Shown piece by piece: positions 42,003 through 51,884 of a stretch of DNA of 64,000 nucleotides. The notes under the pieces were generated by a model, which was given only the letters and a program-made list of their open reading frames with translations, was not told the DNA's origin and searched no databases. The DNA comes from CAYMEK01 sp964389305 (lineage in GTDB: Bacteria > Spirochaetota > Spirochaetia > SZUA-6 > DRHE01): positions 86,814-150,813 of the forward strand of contig CAYMEK010000002.1 of NCBI GenBank assembly GCA_964389305.1. The letters are read 5' to 3'. Both the position numbers and the translations under genes were made by a program. Every line of letters starts with the position of its first letter. The first letter of the stretch is position 1.

Positions 42003-43038
42003 GGCGAACCTGCTCCATCCTCTTGCTGAACAGAGAGCGTACGACGGCTAGGGCAATCACCGTAGCCCTGGCTCCGTCCACCGCAGCTGGTGAGGGGCTG
42101 CGATCCTCCAGGAAGCAGCGGATGAACTCCTCCTGCAGCCTCTTCACCCCTCCCTCGATCCGGGAATGCCACATGACATCGGGATAGGTCAGCCCCTTGA
42201 CGAAATCCCCCGGGTTGGCCTCGATCCCCTTCTCGCTGTTGACGGTGAGGAAGTTGCGGAACTCGTCCACGTAGATACAGCCTTCGCTGCCTAGGATCTC
42301 GAAGCGCTTGTCCGTGGGCGTGTCTTTAGGCAGCGAGCCGCTCATGTCCACGCAAACCAGGGCGCCGCTGGCTATCCGGCCTACGGCCACGAAATTGTCC
42401 TCGAACTCCCGATCGGAAGTAGTGCTGTCCCTGGCCAGGCCCAGCACCTCCACCACCTCGCTTCCCGTAATCCAACGCACGGCGTCCCACAGATGAACGC
42501 TGCTCTCCAGGATCAAGCCTCCGCCGCTGCGGCGGTCGAACACCCAGCCCCCGTGAAGCTCGCCGTGCTTCTTCATGCTGAAACGAAAATTGGCCCTGAG
42601 ATAGTCTATACCGCCTACCAGTCCCCGGGCCACCACAGCCTGGGCCTCCTGGAAGGATACGGTGAAGCGCTCGGGAAAACACATCATGAAGCGCACTGCG
42701 CCGCCCTCCACAACCTCCCGGATGGCGGCCAGCTCCTCCAGGCTGACGGCCAGGGGCTTTTCACATAGGATGCCCTTCTTCGCTTCGACGCAGTCCCTGA
42801 TAATCGGCAGGCGCACCGTGGGAGGGGTGACGATGTAGACCGCATCGATGTCCTTTCGAGCCAGCAAGGCCCGGTGATCGGTGTACCCTTCGACGCCGAA
42901 GGTTTCCCGCGCTGCCTGAAGCCTGGTCTCATCCCGGTCACAGACGGCCAGCAGGCGGCAAGCATCCATGGAGGCGGCCAGCCCGGCGTGGATCTTACCC
43001 ATCCAGCCCAGGCCGATGATGCCCACGCCGATCTTCAT
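41992..43038 (-). CDS. Gfo/Idh/MocA-family oxidoreductase (first in operon)
   Basis: A 348-residue NAD(P)-dependent sugar dehydrogenase-like protein with GVGIIGLGWMGKIHAGLAAS for cofactor binding and ILCEKPLAVSLEELAAI for the EKP motif. The C-terminal beta-sheet domain contains HGGWVFDRRSGGGLILESSVHLWDAVRWITGSEV with the conserved D-x-G-x-H-like arrangement (SSVHLWD). It overlaps the hydroxyacid dehydrogenase gene by 4 bases and the second oxidoreductase by 11. The closest functions in the family are inositol or myo-inositol-like dehydrogenases; the substrate cannot be read. Confidence 0.9.
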   Translation of the reverse strand: MKIGVGIIGLGWMGKIHAGLAASMDACRLLAVCDRDETRLQAARETFGVEGYTDHRALLARKDIDAVYIVTPPTVRLPIIRDCVEAKKGILCEKPLAVSLEELAAIREVVEGGAVRFMMCFPERFTVSFQEAQAVVARGLVGGIDYLRANFRFSMKKHGELHGGWVFDRRSGGGLILESSVHLWDAVRWITGSEVVEVLGLARDSTTSDREFEDNFVAVGRIASGALVCVDMSGSLPKDTPTDKRFEILGSEGCIYVDEFRNFLTVNSEKGIEANPGDFVKGLTYPDVMWHSRIEGGVKRLQEEFIRCFLEDRSPSPAAVDGARATVIALAVVRSLFSKRMEQVRHEW

Positions 43039-44060
43039 TCAGCATTCCTTTCGTCGCGGACAGCAGCCCTGTCCAGCATCTCCCGGTTGACCAACGCGAA
43101 CTCGCCGGCCGGCCGGGCTGCCTCGCCCCTCAGAATACAGGCCACCGCCTGCGCAGTCAGGCGTTTCAGACGCTCGAGCGAACGCTCCGAGTAGTAGGCG
43201 GCGTGCGGGGTAACGACGACGTTCTCCAGGCCCAGCAGCGGATGATCCGCGACGGCGGGCTCTGATTCCAGCACGTCCAGGCCGGCGCCGCCCAGGCGCC
43301 CGTCCCGCAGCAACCGGTACAGGGCTTTCTCCTCCAGCAGGCGCCCCCGGCTGGTGTTGACGATAATCGCCCCCGGCCGGCAGGCTTCCAGCTCCCCGGC
43401 ACCGAGGATGCGCTCGGTTTCCGCAGTCAGGGGCAGATGAAGGGACAGGATGTCCGCACGGCTCAACAGCTCCCTGAAGCCGACCGGTTGAACCCCAGAC
43501 TCTGCAAAGACCTCCTCGGGGATAAACGGATCGCAGGCGATCAGCTCGACCCCGAATCCGCTCATCTTGGCGGCCACCTTGCGGGCAATCCTGCCGAAAC
43601 CGAGCAATCCAAGCACCCTGTTCTGCAGGACGTGTACAGGGGCGGCGCGGCGCGCCTCCCAGCAGCCGCCTGCCACCGAGCGATGCAGCAGCGGGATTTT
43701 TCTGGCCAGGGAGAGGATCAGGGCGCAGGCGTGGTCCGAAACCTCCTCGCTGCAGTAATCGGGAACATTGGCGACATAAATACCCCGCTCCGAGGCCGCG
43801 TCCAGATCGATCATGTCGACTCCGACGCCGTAGCGTGAAATGACCTTGCATTTGCGCATACCGTTGATCACGGCCCTGGAGATCGGGGCATACTGCACCA
43901 GCACGCCGTCCGCCTCTCGCACCGCTTCGGCTACCTGGGCTTCGCTCCGACAGTGAGCCGCCTGTACCTCCGCGATGCCGGCCAGCTCCTGTTTCTCTAC
44001 GCCGCAGTCCCCGAGATCGCTGTCCGTAATCACCACCTGGTAAAGCGCTTGCTCAGCCAT
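43035..44060 (-). CDS. D-2-hydroxyacid dehydrogenase (PGDH-like)
   Basis: A 341-residue NAD-dependent D-2-hydroxyacid dehydrogenase. The cofactor domain contains VLGLLGFGRIARKVAAKMSGFGVELIACDP. The catalytic Arg lies in IIVNTSRGRLLEEKALYRLL, the Glu in LDVLESEPAVADHPLL, and the His in VVVTPHAAYYSERS. No ACT domain follows, so this is not a classical regulated SerA. ATG 44060 is used because the first strand (YQVVITDSDL) begins right after it; the frame extends upstream through the promoter. First gene of the nine-gene operon, with the shared 17-base operator directly upstream. Confidence 0.88.
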   Translation of the reverse strand: MAEQALYQVVITDSDLGDCGVEKQELAGIAEVQAAHCRSEAQVAEAVREADGVLVQYAPISRAVINGMRKCKVISRYGVGVDMIDLDAASERGIYVANVPDYCSEEVSDHACALILSLARKIPLLHRSVAGGCWEARRAAPVHVLQNRVLGLLGFGRIARKVAAKMSGFGVELIACDPFIPEEVFAESGVQPVGFRELLSRADILSLHLPLTAETERILGAGELEACRPGAIIVNTSRGRLLEEKALYRLLRDGRLGGAGLDVLESEPAVADHPLLGLENVVVTPHAAYYSERSLERLKRLTAQAVACILRGEAARPAGEFALVNREMLDRAAVRDERNAE

Positions 44061-44069
44061 CGCCGCATA

Positions 44070-44098
44070 TGGTAAGATATTATAATATGTTTTGTCAA
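44070..44098 (-). promoter_or_regulatory. Promoter/operator of sugar-acid operon (shared 17-mer)
   Basis: ATTATAATATCTTACCA is present on the minus strand at 44086-44070, 9 bases before the ATG. It is identical to the sequence at 46362-46378 upstream of the GntR gene. It contains the 12-base palindrome ATATTATAATAT. A perfect TTGACA (minus strand, 44098-44093) lies just upstream, so repressor binding would overlap the promoter. Confidence 0.6.
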
Positions 44099-44271
44099 TA
44101 TGAAAACTGGACAACACGGCTCTTTGTCGATAAAACTCAAACTGCGCCTGCCGGCGGTCCGGTGAGGATATACACGGTATAAGACAGATATACGGTTTCT
44201 TCAATCGCCTGCTACGAATCGACCTAGTCCGCGGCGAATACTTCTACGAGAATATACCGGATTCGCTTCGG

Positions 44272-45018
44272 CTAATCCATGACCAGCCCGCCGTTCACGT
44301 CGATGGTTTCCCCGGTGATGTAGCAGGCTGACTCCGAGGCGAGGAAGCCCACCGTCTCGGCCACCTCTCGAGGCGCTGCGTAGCGTTTGAAGGGAATCAT
44401 TTCGGCAAAGGAGGTGTTTATCTCCTCGCCCCACTCCTCGGTCATGGACGTATATACGGGCCCGGGGCAGACGCAGTTCACGTTTACCTTGAACGGCGCG
44501 GCGTAGAGGGCCAGAGACTTGGTCAGGCAAATCACAGCCGCCTTGGAGGCTGCGTAGTGCGCTCCGACCGCCACCCCGCCGATTTTACCCGACGCCGAGG
44601 CGATATTGATGATTTTGCCGGACCTGCGCTGGCACATGGTCTTCAATGCTTGCTGAGAGCAGAAGAAGGTGGACTTCAGGTTCACCGCCAGGATGCGGTC
44701 CCATTCAGCGGGTGTGATATCGGGGACACCGGTTAGACTGGAGACTCCAGCACAATTCACCAGTATGTCGAGCCTCTGGTGCACGGCGATCGTTTTCTCC
44801 ATCAGCGCCCTGATGTCCTCTATTTCCGACACATCGGTCCTTAGAAAATCTATGCGGATGCACTCGGCCCTCAGCTTGCCCACGATATCGATGCATTCCT
44901 TCTCGCAGATGTCCCCGATCACTACGCTTGCGCCGCAGCTTCCCAGCAGGGCCGCCACCTCCCTGCCGATACCGCCGGCCCCTCCGGTAACGATCGCTAC
45001 CTTGCCCGTAAAGTCCAT
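44272..45018 (-). CDS. Short-chain dehydrogenase/reductase
   Basis: A 248-residue classical SDR. The NAD(P) motif is VTGGAGGIGRE at residues 10-20, the active-site Ser lies in INIASASGK, and the YxxxK pair is in HYAASKA. CVNCAGVSSL and the C-terminal GETIDVNGGLVMD are also typical. It would oxidise or reduce a hydroxy group on a sugar or sugar acid. It lies 36 bases after the LarA-family gene and is probably co-transcribed with it, so an epimerase-dehydrogenase relay is plausible. Confidence 0.93.
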   Translation of the reverse strand: MDFTGKVAIVTGGAGGIGREVAALLGSCGASVVIGDICEKECIDIVGKLRAECIRIDFLRTDVSEIEDIRALMEKTIAVHQRLDILVNCAGVSSLTGVPDITPAEWDRILAVNLKSTFFCSQQALKTMCQRRSGKIINIASASGKIGGVAVGAHYAASKAAVICLTKSLALYAAPFKVNVNCVCPGPVYTSMTEEWGEEINTSFAEMIPFKRYAAPREVAETVGFLASESACYITGETIDVNGGLVMD

Positions 45019-45054
45019 GAATACGTCTCTCTTTCGCCGATTCCTTGTGCCGCG

Positions 45055-46323
45055 CTACCCCTTTAGCGGCAGCATTCGCGCTGCATCCCTGAGAACGGCG
45101 ATTTCGGGATTCTTGTCCACCAGCTTCAGCGCCGCTGCAAATGCCGCTTGGGGGTCCGCTGCCCAGTAAAATCCGATTTTCTCCGCCTCCGCCGGGCCGA
45201 TTCCGGAAGAAACCAGAATAAGCCTGGCTTTCTCTACAGCCGCCTTACTGACCTGGTACATGTGGACGCCCACCACCTTGTGTTTCAGCAGGCCGGAGTC
45301 GACGAGCTGCTTGATTCTGTCCACCGGCGGGTAGCCGAACTCGAAAATCTGCGCACCGTAGGTCTGGCTGATTCCCTCGTAGCAGGGAGAGACCAGGATG
45401 ATCACGCCTCCCGCCGATACGACTTCTCCGGCCGTGTCGAGAGCCTTATTCGCCTGCCAGAACTCAATATCGAACGGATGGCTGTCGGCTATGACGACGT
45501 CGAACTCCCGCGGAAACCGCACGGTGTAAACCTGCTTCGCCAGCTTGCAACCGAGACGGTGGGCGGCGACCATGTCTCCGGCAAAGGCGCCCACGATCCG
45601 CCCTTCGGCATCCAGGACTACATTCACGATGAAATCCAAGCCGGCCCGCCTCGCCATGGTGTCGATGGCATCACGAATCGGATTGTCCTCCCGGCCGATC
45701 ACCTCCTCGGTGGGAACGTTTACCCGTACCCAGTGCATCTGGTCGACGGTCTCCTCTCCGCTTAATCCGGGTACGACGATCTTTCCGCCTCCGGTGAATC
45801 CGCAGATGTCTATCGGCATGATCGCTCCGAGCCCCACCACTGTATCGAATCGCCGCAGGATCTTATTGACCCGGATGGCGACTCCCTGAGGGGTCTCACC
45901 AAGGTATTCCAGGTTATCCTTATCCCTCCAGTTGTGATTGTGCACCCGGTACCTGCGGGCGATGCCGGAGCCCAGCTTTTCGGCTATTTCTCTTCTCGAC
46001 ATGGGCCGGTGGGTTCCCAGCGACATGATGAACTCGATATCGGGCGCCGCAACACCGGCCTCGGCCAGCTCCTCGAGCACCAGAGGCAAAAAATCCCGCA
46101 CCGGCGTGGGCCGGGTCTTGTCATCCGAAACGATCAACACCCGTCCCTTCCCTTTAGCCAGATCACGCAGCCGCGGCGATTCTATGGGATTTTCCAGCGC
46201 GGACTGCACGGCTGCCAACCCCGTCTCGGCGCGGCGGATCTGCGGAAGCGCCAGCTCCGTTACGCCGCAGCCGTCGGGAAGGACCAAGGGTTTGACATCC
46301 GGATATGGAAAGCGTATAGTCAT
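45055..46323 (-). CDS. LarA-family nickel-pincer racemase/epimerase homologue
   Basis: A 422-residue member of the lactate racemase (LarA) superfamily. Against Lactiplantibacillus LarA, His108, Lys184 and His200 have counterparts at His105 (SLGTHRPMS), Lys181 (GFTGGGKIVVPG) and His197 (QMHWVR), all shifted by three. SDDKTRPTP near residue 66 is the family's DxxTRxxP element. The His174 position appears not to be His (MPIDICG). LarA enzymes use a nickel-pincer nucleotide to racemise 2-hydroxy acids; some relatives epimerise sugar acids, which fits the cluster. The cofactor genes larB, larC and larE are not in the window. Confidence 0.85.
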   Translation of the reverse strand: MTIRFPYPDVKPLVLPDGCGVTELALPQIRRAETGLAAVQSALENPIESPRLRDLAKGKGRVLIVSDDKTRPTPVRDFLPLVLEELAEAGVAAPDIEFIMSLGTHRPMSRREIAEKLGSGIARRYRVHNHNWRDKDNLEYLGETPQGVAIRVNKILRRFDTVVGLGAIMPIDICGFTGGGKIVVPGLSGEETVDQMHWVRVNVPTEEVIGREDNPIRDAIDTMARRAGLDFIVNVVLDAEGRIVGAFAGDMVAAHRLGCKLAKQVYTVRFPREFDVVIADSHPFDIEFWQANKALDTAGEVVSAGGVIILVSPCYEGISQTYGAQIFEFGYPPVDRIKQLVDSGLLKHKVVGVHMYQVSKAAVEKARLILVSSGIGPAEAEKIGFYWAADPQAAFAAALKLVDKNPEIAVLRDAARMLPLKG

Positions 46324-46361
46324 AATCGGAATTGACTGTGCAATCTTTACATGCGCTAGTT

Positions 46362-46378
46362 ATTATAATATCTTACCA
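46362..46378. promoter_or_regulatory. Shared 17-base operator in gntR/larA divergent promoter
   Basis: ATTATAATATCTTACCA, an exact copy of the site at 44070-44086. It covers the candidate -10 boxes of both divergent genes: rightward TTTACA (46346) with TATCTT (46369-46374) at 17 bases, and leftward TTGACT (46394-46389) with TATTAT (46370-46365) at 18 bases. This layout suits autorepression by the adjacent GntR protein. Confidence 0.6.
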
Positions 46379-46381
46379 AAC

Positions 46382-47155
46382 ATGAATCAGTCAATAGAAA
46401 ACCTCTCACCCATAGGTGACAGCGATAAAATACGGCAGATCGTCAAGGCCCTTCAGGATTTCATTATCGAAGGGAATCTGGAGCACGGGACCCAGCTGCC
46501 TCCGGAACGAACGCTGGCGGCGCACCTGGGTGTTAGCCGTTTCAGCCTGCGGGAAGCTCTCCGGGTGGCGGAAGCGCAGGGGCTGATCGAGATCACGCGG
46601 GGCCGCCGGCCGAGGGTTGTCAGCCCGTCGCCGGAGGCAGCCGCCGCCGTCATCGCTCTAACCCTGCGAAGGACGAGGAAAACGCTGCTGGACCTGGTTG
46701 CGGCCAGGCAGGGTCTAGAGACACAGATAGCCCGCCTGGCCGCCCTGCACGCCGACGAGGGGCAGATCGCGGAGTTGCAGGAAACCATAGAAATGCTTGA
46801 GAAAAACCGGGCCGATGCGCAGATATGCGTAGAGCAGGATATCAAATTTCACGACAAGCTCGTTGAGGCAACGGACAACGTGGTGTTCGAGATCATGCTG
46901 TCGCCCTTGGGCGAGCTGCTCAGAGATTCCCGGGAAGAGACGATACGGCAGGGGGTTGACAGGGTTATCAGCGGCCACAAAGCGATTCTGTCGGCCATCA
47001 AGAAAAGGGACCCTGAAAAAGCGGCCCGTACCATGTACGAGCATTTGAAAATGGCGGAGGAAGACCTGAGGAAAATGCTCGATGACGCGCACGCCGCCCT
47101 GGAAGACCGTGCGGAAGGCGGCAGGAAGCGCCGCCGGCCTCATCCAAGCCTTTAA
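46382..47155 (+). CDS. GntR-family repressor with FCD domain
   Basis: A 257-residue regulator. The N-terminal winged helix contains LQDFIIEGNLEHGTQLPPERTLAAHLGVSRFSLREALRVAEAQGLIEI, followed by an all-helical FCD ligand domain whose metal or ligand residues include Asp and His in CVEQDIKFHDKLVEATDN and HKAILSAI. FCD regulators of this type bind sugar acids or hydroxy acids and repress catabolic genes. ATG 46382 is chosen; the frame is open far upstream only because it is antisense to larA. It probably acts on the identical 17-mers at its own promoter and at 44070. Confidence 0.9.
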   Translation: MNQSIENLSPIGDSDKIRQIVKALQDFIIEGNLEHGTQLPPERTLAAHLGVSRFSLREALRVAEAQGLIEITRGRRPRVVSPSPEAAAAVIALTLRRTRKTLLDLVAARQGLETQIARLAALHADEGQIAELQETIEMLEKNRADAQICVEQDIKFHDKLVEATDNVVFEIMLSPLGELLRDSREETIRQGVDRVISGHKAILSAIKKRDPEKAARTMYEHLKMAEEDLRKMLDDAHAALEDRAEGGRKRRRPHPSL

Positions 47156-47158
47156 AGC

Positions 47159-48469
47159 GTGAAGAACTTCGCCATCGTAGGAGTCGGGTCGCGATCTTAT
47201 CTCTATTCCGACGCCCTGCTGGGCGCTTTCAGGGACCGCGGGCGGCTCGCCGCGCTCTGCGATCTCAACACCGTACGCCTCGAGCATGCCAACCGGCGCT
47301 TCAAGCAGCACTACGGGGCCGGCCCGCTGCCTGCCTACCGTCCCGCCGACTTCGAGCGCATGATCGAAGAGCAGTCCGTGGACACGGTCATCGTGACCAC
47401 CATAGACCGCACGCATCACCACTTCATCATCCGCGCCCTGGAGGCAGGCTGCGACGTGATCACGGAAAAGCCCCTGACCGTGGACGAGCACAGGTGCCGG
47501 GCGATCCTCTCGGCCCTCGAGCGTACCGGCAGGCGGCTACGGGTGGCCTTCAACTACCGTTACGCTCCCCGCAACAGCAGGGTCAAAGAGCTGCTCCTCG
47601 ACGGCGCGGTGGGACAGGTAAAGTCGGTGCATTTCGAATGGCTGCTGGACACCAGGCATGGCGCCGACTATTTCCGCCGCTGGCACCGGGACAAGAAAAA
47701 CTCGGGGGGATTGATGGTGCACAAGGCGAGCCATCACTTCGATCTGGTCAACTGGTGGCTCGACAGCACTCCGGAAACGGTCTACGGTCTGGGAGATCTC
47801 GTATTCTACGGCCGGGAGAATGCCGAGAGTCGGGGGCTGACTGCTTTCTACGACCGCTCTACGGGCCACCCCAACGCCGCAGGCGACCCCTTCGCCCTGG
47901 ACCTGGCCAGCGACCCCGAGCTGCAAGGCATGTATCTCGAGGCCGAGGGGGAGGACGGCTATCGCCGCGATGAGAGCGTGTTCGGGCACTACATCTCTAT
48001 CGAGGATGACATGGCCGTGCTGGTGCGTTACAAAAGCGGCGCCACCATGAGCTACCACCTCACCGCCTATGCCCCCTGGGAGGGCTTCCGGATCGCCTTC
48101 AACTGTACAGGGGGCAGGCTGGAGTACGAGGTGGCGGAGCAATCCTATGTTTCCGGTACGCTGAAGGATATCAACCGGCCTACGGCCGGCGAGCAGGCGA
48201 CCGGGGAAATCGTGGAACCGGTCCGGATTCTGCTCAGACCGCACTGGCGGGAGCCTGTCTTCATTCCCTTCGAGCCCTCCTCCGAGGGGGGACACGGCGG
48301 CGGGGATCGGCGGATGCTGCAGGACCTGTTCGGGGAACAGCAGAACGATCCGCTTGCCAGAGCGGCCGATCATCGAGCGGGAGCCCTGGCCGCCCTGACT
48401 GGAATCGCCGCCAACCGCAGCTTCGCGACGGGGCTTCCGGTTCGGTTGGATGACCTGCTGCGGATATAA
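47159..48469 (+). CDS. Gfo/Idh/MocA-family oxidoreductase co-transcribed with gntR
   Basis: A 436-residue oxidoreductase, longer than the two paralogues in the leftward operon. It shows FAIVGVGSRSYLYSDALLGAF for NAD(P) binding, CDVITEKPLTVDEHRCRAIL with the EKP motif, and VAFNYRYAPRNSRVKELLLDGAVG. A conserved MVHKASHHFDLVNWWL contains the likely catalytic His pair. The C-terminal ~90 residues (after about 345) are an extra region. GTG start three bases after the repressor stop, so it is regulated with it. Confidence 0.9.
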   Translation: MKNFAIVGVGSRSYLYSDALLGAFRDRGRLAALCDLNTVRLEHANRRFKQHYGAGPLPAYRPADFERMIEEQSVDTVIVTTIDRTHHHFIIRALEAGCDVITEKPLTVDEHRCRAILSALERTGRRLRVAFNYRYAPRNSRVKELLLDGAVGQVKSVHFEWLLDTRHGADYFRRWHRDKKNSGGLMVHKASHHFDLVNWWLDSTPETVYGLGDLVFYGRENAESRGLTAFYDRSTGHPNAAGDPFALDLASDPELQGMYLEAEGEDGYRRDESVFGHYISIEDDMAVLVRYKSGATMSYHLTAYAPWEGFRIAFNCTGGRLEYEVAEQSYVSGTLKDINRPTAGEQATGEIVEPVRILLRPHWREPVFIPFEPSSEGGHGGGDRRMLQDLFGEQQNDPLARAADHRAGALAALTGIAANRSFATGLPVRLDDLLRI

Positions 48470-48525
48470 GGGGAGGTAACCGCAGGAGGTAGCCCGTCTG
48501 AGTCTGCCGCCCGGAACCGCCCAGA

Positions 48526-49095
48526 TCAACCGCCCGACCGGCTGATCTGGACTTCGCCTTTGCGTTTGAATACCCGCACCGGGAAGCCTTCCTTCTCGAT
48601 GTCGCCGTAGTTGTGCCCGGCCTCTCCCGGATAGACGAAAAAGGTCAGAAGCGGCTCGTCACCGGTGTTCACGCTGCGATGCCCCCAGTACGGCGGCACG
48701 TAGACCAGGCGGCCGGGAAGGAACCGTTCCCACGCACTCTCGCCCGAGGGAAGCTTCATGAGCATGTACCCCTCTCCCCGCAGGCAGATATAGATCTCCG
48801 CCGTGTTCGCCACCTGGTGATAGTGGCCCTTGGTCATGAAGCATTCCTCTCCGACCAGGCCGGGCATGGTCTTGCTGATCCCGAACTGGAGCTGCCCGCT
48901 GACCTGAGGAACGGTCTTCTCGAAGACCTCGTAGTGCACGGGATCACCGCCTTCGATCAGCACCTCCAGTGCCTGGTCATCGAGATAATGACCGCGCATG
49001 CTCGAAGCAAGACGGACGGTATGGGTGTCCGGCTCCTTCATGATTCCCCAGATGAGGTCGAAGTCTGCAGCAAACGGCTTCATGGTCTCTTTCAC
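48526..49095 (-). CDS. Cupin-type phosphoglucose isomerase
   Basis: A 189-residue metal-dependent cupin of the archaeal-type glucose-6-phosphate isomerase family, unrelated in fold to classical Pgi. Metal ligands known in the Pyrococcus furiosus enzyme (His88, His90, Glu97, His136) are all conserved here with a shift of three: His91 and His93 in MTKGHYHQ, Glu100 in TAEIYI, His139 in PPYWGHRSVN. GLVGEECF is another family mark. It converts fructose 6-phosphate and glucose 6-phosphate, or a related sugar phosphate. Convergent with the Gfo/Idh gene, with its own promoter. Confidence 0.92.
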   Translation of the reverse strand: MKETMKPFAADFDLIWGIMKEPDTHTVRLASSMRGHYLDDQALEVLIEGGDPVHYEVFEKTVPQVSGQLQFGISKTMPGLVGEECFMTKGHYHQVANTAEIYICLRGEGYMLMKLPSGESAWERFLPGRLVYVPPYWGHRSVNTGDEPLLTFFVYPGEAGHNYGDIEKEGFPVRVFKRKGEVQISRSGG

Positions 49096-49126
49096 CGGTC
49101 AATCCTCGATTCCTAGAATGTACCGG

Positions 49127-49156
49127 ACTATAGCATTGCTTGATGTTTCCTGTCTA
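49127..49156 (-). promoter_or_regulatory. Promoter of cupin phosphoglucose isomerase
   Basis: On the minus strand TAGACA (49156-49151) and TATAGT (49132-49127) are 18 bases apart, about 30 bases before the start. A TGGTAA-type half site (TGGTAATTTAC from 49158), loosely similar to the shared 17-mer, lies just upstream and might bring this gene into the same regulon. Confidence 0.4.
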
Positions 49157-49186
49157 TTGGTAATTTACATTATCATTTCTTATTAT
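49157..49186 (+). promoter_or_regulatory. Possible glpK promoter
   Basis: TTGGTA (49157-49162) and TATTAT (49181-49186) lie 18 bases apart on the plus strand in the AT-rich divergent space, about 125 bases before the glycerol kinase start. Weak consensus match. Confidence 0.3.
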
Positions 49187-49312
49187 TTCGAGCCCTCCAG
49201 CCAATCAACCCAGGCACGACAACAGCGTCGATTGAACGTTACCCCCCGGCTGGAGTAAAGTAGCCGGAAGAGAAAACCTTCCTCTGTCGACAGGAACATC
49301 GGAGAAGCCAAG

Positions 49313-50854
<1,542 letters not shown>

Positions 50855-50885
50855 GGCGCTGTACGATGCAGCTGCTGCGGACTGT

Positions 50886-51803
50886 TTAACCCGTTCTCAC
50901 CCGCCGGAGCTTGCTCGTGTCGCCCCGCCGCAGCTTGTGGCGGAAGTTGGTGGTGCTGTCGGCAATGACATTGTCCAGATAGCTCATCTGGCGGTCGATG
51001 GCCACGATATAGAGGTTGCGATTGACCTCGTAGCGTTCTCGAAAGTGGAGGTGGGCCAGCTCGAACATATGCAGGTAGGTGTCTCGCAGCCTCTGCTTGA
51101 TCGCCGTGTAGAAATCCCGGGTCTTTCTCAGGATGTCAAACTCGGTCCGGTAACCCGGTATGCCCGCCTCCCGAAACTCGTAGTAGAGGAACAGCAGTTT
51201 CTCCAGATAAGCCCGATCGGACATCTGGCCGAGAAGGTCGGCGCTGCCCAGCATGGCGCCAGCGCTCCGCTCCTGAGCGGAGGCGAAGGGGATCGCCGAG
51301 AAGTCCATCTTGAGGTCGGTGCTTTGGATAAAGCGGATGATCGGTTCCAGCTCCCGCTCCTCGACCTCAAAGATTTCATGGTGATGTCGCAGGAATACGA
51401 TACTCCGCTCCTCGTGCTGACGGCTGTACTTGGCGCCGGTACCCTCGGTGTCCCACTCTTCCTGTATATACCCGGTGTCGTGAAGCAGGGCCGCCAGCAG
51501 TAGCTGGACTGCCAGATCCTCCGGAAGAAAAACATTCTCGATGTTGTAGCCGTCGAGAAGCCGCGCCGAGGCCAGCAGGACGTCCAGGGTGTGCTGGAAA
51601 TCGTGGTATTCGGAAAGGCACTCCCGGTAACCCGGGAACTCCCCGGCAAAAAGAGATTTTACCTGCTCGAAGGCCAGCCTGATCCGCAGAGATGCATCTT
51701 CGGCGTAATGGAAGTAAAATATCCTCAGGACTTCTTCGATTATCCGCTCCGGATCCTTGCTGTCGAGGATTTGGGCGAGCTGGATGTCTTTTTTGCGGGG
51801 CAT
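50886..51803 (-). CDS. HD-domain metal-dependent phosphohydrolase-like protein
   Basis: A 305-residue soluble protein with an HD-type motif set: His in EYHDFQHTLDVLLAS, the His-Asp pair in LAALLHDTGYIQEEW, and His in YSRQHEERS. The spacing resembles cyclic-nucleotide phosphodiesterase-type HD folds (a short-form PDEase_I/HDc). The C-terminal third is helical and basic (RHKLRRGDTSKLRRVRTG). The natural substrate is unknown; a cyclic nucleotide is possible, given the cyclase at 20765. ATG 51803 with AAGGGAG upstream. It lies downstream of the BMC operon but has its own promoter. Confidence 0.78.
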   Translation of the reverse strand: MPRKKDIQLAQILDSKDPERIIEEVLRIFYFHYAEDASLRIRLAFEQVKSLFAGEFPGYRECLSEYHDFQHTLDVLLASARLLDGYNIENVFLPEDLAVQLLLAALLHDTGYIQEEWDTEGTGAKYSRQHEERSIVFLRHHHEIFEVEERELEPIIRFIQSTDLKMDFSAIPFASAQERSAGAMLGSADLLGQMSDRAYLEKLLFLYYEFREAGIPGYRTEFDILRKTRDFYTAIKQRLRDTYLHMFELAHLHFRERYEVNRNLYIVAIDRQMSYLDNVIADSTTNFRHKLRRGDTSKLRRVRTG

Positions 51804-51819
51804 AGCGGCTCCCTTACGA

Positions 51820-51848
51820 ATAATACATCCATTAGCAGCACAATTCAA
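51820..51848 (-). promoter_or_regulatory. Promoter of HD-domain gene
   Basis: On the minus strand TTGAAT (51848-51843) and TATTAT (51825-51820) are 17 bases apart, placing transcription start about 10 bases before the ribosome-binding sequence. Confidence 0.5.
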
Positions 51849-51865
51849 TTTAATGTGCTTTTTTT
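51837..51865 (+). terminator. Hairpin followed by T7 on the plus strand
   Basis: AGCACA (51837-51842) and TGTGCT (51854-51859) form a 6-bp stem followed by seven T residues. The orientation is opposite to both flanking genes, so it would only stop antisense or read-through plus-strand transcription. It may also simply overlap the HD-gene promoter. Confidence 0.3.
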
Positions 51866-51884
51866 ATATCTCTGATGGCAAATC

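Noticed and set aside
44168..44200. GATATAC direct repeats downstream of the SDR gene
   Set aside because: Only 7 identical bases in an AT-rich stretch, with no symmetry or link to a promoter.
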